Under the pieces are notes generated by a model. It was not told the origin of the DNA. It worked only from the letters and a program-made list of their open reading frames with translations, and ran no database searches. Of a stretch of 6,360 nucleotides of DNA, positions 1 to 5,615 are shown in pieces. The translations under genes were made by a program, and so were the position numbers. The stretch covers positions 1 to 6,360 of the forward strand of contig JAFGSL010000073.1 of assembly GCA_016934645.1 (NCBI GenBank). Direction: 5' to 3'. Position 1 is the first letter of the stretch. The number at the start of each line of letters is the position of its first letter. The DNA comes from Anaerolineae bacterium (GTDB lineage: Bacteria > Chloroflexota > Anaerolineae > B4-G1 > SLSP01).

Positions 1-1760
1 ACGCCGTCGGGCAGCGGTTCATCCACGCGGACCACAAAGTAGCGCACGACACCCGCCCCGGGCTGGAGCGTGCCGACAGACGTGACGTAGGTGCGCCCCC
101 CCAGCGCCGTCCAGCCGTAACCGACATAGCTGGTGTACAGCGGCAGCGTCTCCGTCAGCACGACGTTGGTGGCGGGGACCAGCCCCACATTGACCACCGA
201 GATCGTGTACGTGATCAGATCACCCTCGAAGACGAATTCGCGGTGCTGCGTGGGAGCCAGGACGGCAGCAGACTGCCGCCAGCGGTCGAAGACAGCCTGG
301 TTCTGGGCTGTCATCACAGTATTGGTGATCGGCCCAACGTTGTCATCCTTGATGACGACAATATCGACCGCGCCGGTGATGGCGAGGACGTGTTGATCTG
401 TGTCGGTGATCTGGTTGGTGAAATCAAATGGGTGATACAACACACTCACTGTGTTTGTCAGAAAGCCATTCGGCGTCGTAGAGGGAATCGTGTAAGGAGC
501 CGTGAACGCACAGGCGGCGCCGGAAGCCAACGGCGAACAGCCATTGGACGCAGCCAGCGGCGTCAAATTCCCCAGTCCCGGCCAGCCGACGCCGACATCG
601 ATCACAGAATCGAGGATCAAAGCCGGGCTGTCGGTCGAGCCGGTGTTGGTGATACGGAAAGTGTAGCTAATCGCGTCGCCGGGATGCGCCTCGTCCGGCC
701 CGCTTTTGTCCACCTGGACCGAGGGCTGGAACAAGTTGACGCTATGGCTATCTGTCGCCGTGATGATATTGGGGAAGCCGACAGGCGAGCAGGTGACGTT
801 AGCCGTGTTCACCAGCGGGTCTGCTGCACCGGCGGGGATTGTGAATTGCTGTGTCAACACATAAGGTGCGGCATCCGAAGCCAGCGTCACAGCCTGGTCA
901 AGGCCCAACAACGCGTCGGTGATGCGACACGCTAAGTCCGGTGAATCGCTTGAACTGGTATTGGCGAGGGTCAAGGTGTACGTCGTCGCATCGCCGATCT
1001 TGCTCAACGGGTCGCCCGTCTTGCTGAACGTGATGGATGGCTGGAACAGGTTGACGCTGTGGCTGTCGGTCGCCGTGACCACCTGACTGAACGCGGTGAG
1101 CCGGTACGTCGCTGTGACGACATTGATAAGCGGATCGGGAACGCCCGCGGCAACGGTATAGGGGACATCGAAAGTGCATACGGCCCCGGTCGCCAGAGAG
1201 CCACAGGCGGTCGCAGTCAGGTCGCCCAAGCCAAGCCAACCCACGCCCTGATCGATGACAGACACCCGTTCAAGTGCCGGTGCGGAAGGCGGGACGCTGG
1301 TGTTGGTGATAACATATGTGTAAGTGACGGCATCAGTGACTTTGGACAGCGCCGGGCCGGTCTTGAGCATTTCGATAGCAGGACAGAGCACCGTCACTGG
1401 CTCCGCGCTATCCTCGTTGTTGTCCAGCCGTGCCTCCAACGTCGTGCCGGTGATCACAGCCAAGTTGGTCAATTGCAAGCCGCAAGCATCGGTGATGTTC
1501 ACCGTGGTCGTCACCAGGAAGCTGCCACGCGCGCCCGCCGCGAGACTCGGCAACGTCCAGACGATGTCCGGCGTCATCGCCACGCGCGTCCAGGGCAGCA
1601 CGGCGGTATCTGTCACCCACCCCATCCCCACCGGCAGCGTATCGCGGATCGTAAGGCCGGTGGCGGTGGCGTCGCCTTGATTGGCGTACTCGATCCGGTA
1701 AGTGACCAGCCCACCGACGACCGTCTGTGTCGTCAGAGCCGTCTTGGTGATGGCTAAGTC
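1..1760 (-). repeat. Tandem array of at least five DUF11-type modules within the surface protein
   Basis: Reading the minus strand, module 1 covers residues about 515-638 (DLAITKT start), module 2 about 642-754 (AIEMLKTGPALSKVTDAVTY), module 3 about 755-859 (PSITFSKTGDPLSKIGDATTY), module 4 about 860-974 (PSVQVDKSGPDEAHPGDAISY) and module 5 from about 979 to the edge (VDIVVIKDDN, then EGDLITYTISVVNVG). Modules 2 and 3 end in the same string, ATDSHSVNLFQPS. Module 4 ends in the related TDTDQHVL. Modules 1 and 5 are closer to generic DUF11, whereas 2-4 form a related subset. Module 3 has lost the GVGWLGLGDLT segment present in 2 and 4. DUF11 modules are beta-sandwich repeats thought to act as stalks in extracellular proteins; the stalk role here is inferred. 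Confidence 0.8.
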
Positions 1761-3302
1761 GGGGAGGGCCAGCGTGCCGAACACGGCTTCGTTGCAGAAA
1801 TCCGTGGCGGTGATGACGATCTGCGTCGGCGCGGGGCCGGCGCCCTGTTGGAGGGTCGTAACCGCGAAGCCGTTGGCATCCAGCACCACGATAGCGGGGT
1901 TCAACGTCCCCCAGTTGCTCTCCAGCGCGATCTGGCGCGCATTGGGCGCTGGAACGGTGGGGGTGCGCTCCGGCGATAACGGCGCAGGGACGGTATTCCC
2001 GTCCTGGTCGCGCAGCGTGACGGTGACCAGGCCGCTCGCATCGCCGGCGACGGTGAAAGACATCCACGTCGTCAGCGGGTTAATCAGTCCTCGAATGTTG
2101 TCATTGAGCGGGTCTGTGCCGGTGGTGGGAGTGTTGGGATGCGGTGTCCCCCAACGATTATAGTTGGCGCTAATCGCAATGGTGAGGGTATCATGACGCA
2201 ATTCGTGTGCAGGGACTGAACAGAAAGCGTTGTATTGTACCTGTGGATTGATGGACGTGGGATTATTACTGGAGAACTCAACGGCGTCGTCCACATTGTC
2301 GTAGATAACATTGTACCGGATGGGATTGAGGGCAAATTCCCCTGTACCATCCACATAGACTGCTCCGCGGTAACCGCTGCCGCCACCGTTGTTGTAGATG
2401 TAGTTATACTCGACGCGCGTTGCCGTCTGAGTGATGATTGAGACGGCTCCGCCCAAGTGCGAGCTGTTCAACATGGTATTGTAAATCACATTCCCGCTGA
2501 TGGTGTTTGGGCCGCCGACTTCCGCGCTGATTCCCTCCGCTCCACAGTTATAGATTTCGTTGGCGTTGATGATATTCGTATGGCCACCGCCGCTTCCACC
2601 CTGCTTCAGATGCAGACCCACATTGGTGATGTCCCGAATCGTATTATCGAGGATGAAGTTGGAGCTACCTTCGTTCAGGACAATGCCGTTGCTGCAACTG
2701 TAGATGGTGTTGTACCCAATCTGGGAGTAGTCGATGTCTCCACCGATAGCGCCGTTGAATTCGCCCGTCCCACCGTTGTAGCGCAAGGTGTTGGACAAAA
2801 TATAGTCTCCGTCTTTATACGCCGTTGATCCGCTAGGGGCAATGCCGGTACAGGCATATTCGATGAGCGCGTGTTCGATGCGATTCTTGACGCTGTTCGT
2901 CCCAAAGAGGATGCCTAACCACCGCCCTTGCCCGCCGCAGGGGCTAACGGCAGTCGAATCGGAGGCAGTAAAGGTGATAGGACGGCTGGCGGTTCCGAGA
3001 ACCTGGAGATTACCCTCCACCTGGAGACGCGCGCCAGTGTCGAAATAGATGGCTGTACCCGAGGCTGGCGGCGTAATCGTGAGCACCGCGCCGGGGATAA
3101 TCGTGACTGTCGTCGTCATAATGTGATAGCACGAAGCGTTCCAAGTTGTAATAGTGGTGATATCCTGGTCAACAGTGATACAACCGGGTGGAGGCGCCGC
3201 CTGTACCTTTGTTTCAGGCAGCGAGAGAAATACAAACAAGGCGAGCAATATGCCAAGAGCCAATAAAATCGTTCCGGTAAGCGTTAAACCTTTCTTAAAC
3301 AT
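1..3302 (-). CDS. Large secreted surface protein: signal peptide, right-handed beta-helix, Ig-like domain, tandem DUF11 repeats (C-terminus outside window)
   Basis: The frame is open from ATG 3302 to the left edge (1100 whole codons, no stop), so the protein is C-terminally partial. The start is supported by an AGGT/GGGAGG Shine-Dalgarno 6 bases upstream. Residues 1-35 form a signal peptide: MFKK, a long hydrophobic core (about 6-28), then V-Q-A before APPPG, with no lipobox. Residues about 60-380 look like a right-handed parallel beta-helix of the NosD/PbH1 type: GRWLGILF (126-133), EHALIEYA (143-150), and rungs such as NTISGNVIYN (266-275), YNYIYNN (299-305) and YNVIYDN (330-336). Residues about 409-503 resemble a Big-1/invasin-like Ig domain (VTLRDQDGNTV, then VVLDANGFAVTTLQQG). 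From residue 515, DUF11-type repeats follow one another (consensus D-A-V-T-Y-T-x-x-I-T-N-T). Beta-helix plus DUF11 proteins are usually exported to the cell surface; binding or adhesion is inferred and the ligand is unknown. The anchoring domain must lie beyond the window. Confidence 0.9.
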   Translation of the reverse strand, partial: MFKKGLTLTGTILLALGILLALFVFLSLPETKVQAAPPPGCITVDQDITTITTWNASCYHIMTTTVTIIPGAVLTITPPASGTAIYFDTGARLQVEGNLQVLGTASRPITFTASDSTAVSPCGGQGRWLGILFGTNSVKNRIEHALIEYACTGIAPSGSTAYKDGDYILSNTLRYNGGTGEFNGAIGGDIDYSQIGYNTIYSCSNGIVLNEGSSNFILDNTIRDITNVGLHLKQGGSGGGHTNIINANEIYNCGAEGISAEVGGPNTISGNVIYNTMLNSSHLGGAVSIITQTATRVEYNYIYNNGGGSGYRGAVYVDGTGEFALNPIRYNVIYDNVDDAVEFSSNNPTSINPQVQYNAFCSVPAHELRHDTLTIAISANYNRWGTPHPNTPTTGTDPLNDNIRGLINPLTTWMSFTVAGDASGLVTVTLRDQDGNTVPAPLSPERTPTVPAPNARQIALESNWGTLNPAIVVLDANGFAVTTLQQGAGPAPTQIVITATDFCNEAVFGTLALPDLAITKTALTTQTVVGGLVTYRIEYANQGDATATGLTIRDTLPVGMGWVTDTAVLPWTRVAMTPDIVWTLPSLAAGARGSFLVTTTVNITDACGLQLTNLAVITGTTLEARLDNNEDSAEPVTVLCPAIEMLKTGPALSKVTDAVTYTYVITNTSVPPSAPALERVSVIDQGVGWLGLGDLTATACGSLATGAVCTFDVPYTVAAGVPDPLINVVTATYRLTAFSQVVTATDSHSVNLFQPSITFSKTGDPLSKIGDATTYTLTLANTSSSDSPDLACRITDALLGLDQAVTLASDAAPYVLTQQFTIPAGAADPLVNTANVTCSPVGFPNIITATDSHSVNLFQPSVQVDKSGPDEAHPGDAISYTFRITNTGSTDSPALILDSVIDVGVGWPGLGNLTPLAASNGCSPLASGAACAFTAPYTIPSTTPNGFLTNTVSVLYHPFDFTNQITDTDQHVLAITGAVDIVVIKDDNVGPITNTVMTAQNQAVFDRWRQSAAVLAPTQHREFVFEGDLITYTISVVNVGLVPATNVVLTETLPLYTSYVGYGWTALGGRTYVTSVGTLQPGAGVVRYFVVRVDEPLPDG
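724..1079 (-). repeat. Pair of 41-bp near-identical direct repeats at DUF11 module junctions
   Basis: Bases 1039-1079 and 724-764 match at 36 of 41 positions and lie exactly 315 bp (105 codons) apart, in the same frame. Both encode the junction TATDSHSVNLFQPS-type linker between consecutive modules. Most differences are at third codon positions. This is what an in-frame module duplication followed by drift would leave. It is not a mobile element. Confidence 0.8.
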
Positions 3303-3308
3303 TCTATA

Positions 3309-3315
3309 ACCTCCC
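3309..3315 (-). promoter_or_regulatory. Ribosome binding site of the surface protein gene
   Basis: The minus strand reads GGGAGGT six bases ahead of ATG 3302. It is a strong Shine-Dalgarno match and fixes the start of the large secreted protein in front of an obvious signal peptide. Confidence 0.75.
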
Positions 3316-3367
3316 ATACCCAACATCAATGAGGCAATGCTGATGCCTACAATAAAGTGGAGGAGAG

Positions 3368-3413
3368 TGAAAGTGCACGCATATCCCCTCCATATGAATA
3401 GCGCCCACTTTCA
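3368..3413. promoter_or_regulatory. Inverted repeat in the leader/promoter of the surface protein gene
   Basis: Perfect 8-base arms TGAAAGTG (3368-3375) and CACTTTCA (3406-3413) enclose a second small palindrome, CATAT (3380-3384) with ATATG (3392-3396). The outer arm touches the candidate -10 box and expected start point. It could be an operator half-site pair or a leader hairpin. The arms are short and widely spaced, so chance is possible. Confidence 0.25.
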
Positions 3414-3418
3414 TTATA
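3413..3418 (-). promoter_or_regulatory. Candidate -10 element for the surface protein gene
   Basis: A perfect TATAAT on the minus strand lies in an AT-rich stretch 110 bases upstream of the surface protein start and downstream of the preceding terminator. No good -35 hexamer sits 16-18 bases upstream (the sequence there is close to CCTATT), so the promoter may be weak, activator-dependent or read by another sigma factor. Transcription from it would give a leader of about 100 bases. Confidence 0.4.
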
Positions 3419-3465
3419 TGATATTCCTTGCGGGAAATAGGTTAAAATCTAATTACGATTGGATT

Positions 3466-3517
3466 AAAAAAGTAAAGGGTTTTTGCAAGCGGACGACGCC
3501 ACTTGCAAAAACCCTTT
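3466..3517 (-). terminator. Rho-independent terminator of the DUF4914 gene
   Basis: Perfect 16-bp inverted repeat: AAAGGGTTTTTGCAAG at 3474-3489 and its complement at 3502-3517, with a 12-base loop. On the minus strand the stem is followed almost at once by six T residues (3471-3466). It lies 58 bases after the TAA of the DUF4914 gene and ahead of the surface protein promoter, so it separates the two units. Confidence 0.85.
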
Positions 3518-3575
3518 GAAATATCCCCTTTCCCAAAAGGGAAAAATGCACAGGAACCAGAATGTCTTCTGAGTC

Positions 3576-5453
3576 TTAATCTCCTGGGTGAGAAGGAATC
3601 AATGCCTCATAATCGGCGACGTTGCCGCCATCAAAACAACACTCGATGATTTGTCGTCCCAGCGGCAGCAGATCGGGGGTGTCGAATTCCTTCAGACACT
3701 TGTGGAAGAAATCGACCAGGATGCCTGCACCGATATCGTAGGCTTCTTCGCCCACTTCTGGCTGAATCTCCACTTTGGTCAAGTAGTTGGTCACAAAGCG
3801 CCCTTCGACTTGCAGGTGATGCAAGCGATAGCCAAGCAGAGAGCAGCGTGTGGGACGCAATTGTTCAGGCTTGAAGGGCGCTACACCGCGCCGCGCCATG
3901 TACTCACGAGTCACCCACTGCGGCATGAATCCCACACGCCACGCGCCGATGTACTGGCTTGGGCTGAGGATGTAACGGGTGCGGGTGTTATCGCGGAACT
4001 GCGCCAGCAGCAGGTTAGCCTGATCCACTTTGCGCCCCGTGGCAAAAGGCCAGTACGAGCCGACACCCTCGCTGCTCATCCCATTGCTGTCCGTGATACT
4101 CGGGTTTTCGTGACCACGCGGCGCGGTAAGCCGCCAGAGCCACGCCAGCGCAGGTGGCAGCAGTTGAAACAGCCCGATGATACCATACGTCGGATTCTCA
4201 CGGGTGCAAGGCGGCGTCCGCACGCCAAAACTGCGAATATCCACCCGCACCGGTTCGTTGACGATGTCGGGCACGACAGAACGCGGGATAACGACGCGCG
4301 GGTTGGGACAACGCTTGCCGGGCGCATCTGCGATGTGCTCCCAGATGAGCGCCCGCCCCCGCGGTACCGCGTCGATGTTAAGAAATAGCATTGGCTCAGT
4401 GGCTTCGGCGGTCAGGCGCTCCAAGTGGACGTCGGTCCCGTAATGATCGATGTGGTTGACACGCACGAACCACGCTTCTTCAGCGTCCGCAATGGTGAGC
4501 CGCCCATGATTTTTCTGGATGGAGGGATGGCACACCGCCATATCGTCGGCGACCGGGTTCAAATCGCAGGTGCGCGGAATTTCCAGATAGCGTTTTTCCC
4601 CGGTGACAGTGTTTTCACCGAGCAGCAGCCGCCCGTCATTCTCGCGGTGAGCCTGCTCCAACATCTCGCTTTTGCCACCGCCGCTCGCGCCCTCGTGCAT
4701 AATGACTACGGTGTTGTCATACGGTGTAACGACGCGCACAGCGGAACAGTGCGCTGTGACCCAACCTTCGCGTTCGCCTTGCGTGATCAACATCCCGTAG
4801 ACACCCTTCTTGGCGCTGGGGCCGGGATAAAGGTTGTAGGAGAACATCTCGTGGAGATCATCCATACGATTGTGGACGACGACCTGCTTGCCGGCGAAAT
4901 GGGTATACCGGAAGGTGGGCGCAACGTAGATGATAGAGATCGGGTGAAAATCAGGGGGCAACGCGTCGGCAGGGGTAATGCCCTGCAACAGCGCCAACCC
5001 CAGGGCGAAGAAGCCCGCATTAGCCGGCCCGATGCAGAGCGCGTCGCTACCCATACCTTCTGGCCCGGAGCTGAAAGCAAACATCACTAACGGTTGGTCT
5101 TGTAACCACTCAAAAGTGGCCTGCCGAACCGCCTGAAAGTCTTCACCGTAGCGTTCTTTGAACGTAGGCTTATCGGTGGGCTTATTGTCGGCGATAACGA
5201 GGCAATCCGGGTCGCGACGGCGCATGTACGGCTCAGGGTAGTTGGCTGCGACCCCATTGCGCACACGGGAGACAGTTGCTTCGAGAACCGTGCCGTGGTC
5301 TGGTATGTCGTAGGTTACTTCGGTGTAGTTACTGCCCAAGCCACCGCAGGCCATGTTGACCAGCTCGTTGATCGAACTGGCGATAATGATTGAGGGACAT
5401 GTTTTGAGGATCCGCCGCGCGTCATCCGGCGGATTGTAACTGTGCCAATCCAT
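3576..5453 (-). CDS. DUF4914 family protein with HPr-kinase/PEPCK-like P-loop, function unknown
   Basis: Complete 625-residue cytosolic-looking protein with no signal peptide. ATG 5453 is preceded by AAGGAG eight bases upstream and the gene ends in TAA at 3576. Length and several blocks (YMRRRDPDCLVIAD at 76-89; GKQVVVHNRMDDLHEMFSYN at 188-207; PGPSAKKGVYG at 210-220) match my memory of the DUF4914 family, an uncharacterised group of about 630 residues. Residues 254-264 read EGASGGGKSEM, a Walker A loop with Lys261 and Ser262. VADD at 301-304 could supply acidic catalytic or metal-binding residues. GxSGxGKSE followed by VADD is the pattern of HPr kinase/phosphorylase, and GxSGxGK also occurs in PEP carboxykinase, so a phosphotransfer enzyme is a reasonable inference. 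The substrate is unknown. Hydrophobic stretches near 145-158 and 425-440 are too short or broken to be convincing membrane helices. The gene appears monocistronic, with terminators on both sides. Confidence 0.85.
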   Translation of the reverse strand: MDWHSYNPPDDARRILKTCPSIIIASSINELVNMACGGLGSNYTEVTYDIPDHGTVLEATVSRVRNGVAANYPEPYMRRRDPDCLVIADNKPTDKPTFKERYGEDFQAVRQATFEWLQDQPLVMFAFSSGPEGMGSDALCIGPANAGFFALGLALLQGITPADALPPDFHPISIIYVAPTFRYTHFAGKQVVVHNRMDDLHEMFSYNLYPGPSAKKGVYGMLITQGEREGWVTAHCSAVRVVTPYDNTVVIMHEGASGGGKSEMLEQAHRENDGRLLLGENTVTGEKRYLEIPRTCDLNPVADDMAVCHPSIQKNHGRLTIADAEEAWFVRVNHIDHYGTDVHLERLTAEATEPMLFLNIDAVPRGRALIWEHIADAPGKRCPNPRVVIPRSVVPDIVNEPVRVDIRSFGVRTPPCTRENPTYGIIGLFQLLPPALAWLWRLTAPRGHENPSITDSNGMSSEGVGSYWPFATGRKVDQANLLLAQFRDNTRTRYILSPSQYIGAWRVGFMPQWVTREYMARRGVAPFKPEQLRPTRCSLLGYRLHHLQVEGRFVTNYLTKVEIQPEVGEEAYDIGAGILVDFFHKCLKEFDTPDLLPLGRQIIECCFDGGNVADYEALIPSHPGD

Positions 5454-5461
5454 CGCGTCTT

Positions 5462-5466
5462 CTCCT
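5462..5466 (-). promoter_or_regulatory. Ribosome binding site of the DUF4914 gene
   Basis: AGGAG, within GGAAAGGAGAAG on the minus strand, lies eight bases before ATG 5453. It supports this start over downstream methionines. Confidence 0.75.
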
Positions 5467-5536
5467 TTCCTTCTAGCTTACCGGTCGGGCGTCCCTGGGC
5501 TGGACAGGGGCGCGACGAGTAAAAAATGTTCGTACC

Positions 5537-5545
5537 ATCATAACA
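5537..5545 (-). promoter_or_regulatory. Candidate extended -10 promoter element for the DUF4914 gene
   Basis: The minus strand reads TGT-TATGAT (TGnTATnnT extended -10 form) 84 bases before ATG 5453 and just downstream of the dehydrogenase terminator. There is no strong -35 match at normal spacing, which is tolerated with an extended -10. The AT-rich stretch from about 5520 to 5570 stands out from the GC-rich surroundings. Confidence 0.45.
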
Positions 5546-5565
5546 CAAAATGCGTTTCTTGCTAG

Positions 5566-5597
5566 AAAACAAAAGCGGCGCCTGGTGCGCCGCTTTT
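5566..5597 (-). terminator. Rho-independent terminator of the molybdenum hydroxylase gene
   Basis: Perfect 11-bp stem AAAAGCGGCGC (5571-5581) with GCGCCGCTTTT (5587-5597) and a 5-base loop. On the minus strand it is followed by TTTTGTTTT. It starts 18 bases after the TAA at 5616. It marks the end of the upstream unit and separates it from the DUF4914 gene. Confidence 0.9.
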
Positions 5598-5615
5598 GGT
5601 GATCTGGACTTGGGT

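Noticed and set aside
381..1379. Regularly spaced repeats that might suggest a CRISPR or mobile repeat
   Set aside because: Spacing is about 105 codons in an open frame and the repeats encode protein module linkers. This is protein modularity, not an array.
243..1757. Overlapping plus-strand frames (243-935, 1059-1757) opposite the DUF11 array
   Set aside because: They are shadows of the uninterrupted minus-strand frame, which has clear DUF11 repeats. Their own repetitiveness is inherited from those repeats.
1408..2067. Minus-strand frame of 219 codons overlapping the surface protein in another frame
   Set aside because: Low-complexity Arg/His/Asp-rich product in the wrong frame of a gene with well-recognised domains.
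3337..3519. Plus-strand 60-codon frame in the intergenic region
   Set aside because: It overlaps the candidate minus-strand promoter and runs into the terminator hairpin, with no convincing domain. It is more likely non-coding sequence.
3529..3544. Second small hairpin, TTTCCC-AAAA-GGGAAA
   Set aside because: Only 6 bp and not followed by T residues on the minus strand. The 16-bp hairpin next to it explains termination far better.
3588..4388. Long plus-strand open frame (266 codons) opposite the DUF4914 gene
   Set aside because: It lies wholly antisense to a well-supported gene. Its product is Arg/Gln/His-rich with no recognisable domain, typical of a shadow frame in GC-rich DNA.
4425..5090. 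Plus-strand frame of 221 codons
   Set aside because: Antisense to the DUF4914 gene, including its P-loop region; no plausible start signals or domain.
5315..5572. Minus-strand 85-codon frame across the start of the DUF4914 gene
   Set aside because: Its start lies upstream of the proposed -10 and its second half is out of frame with the conserved DUF4914 N-terminus.
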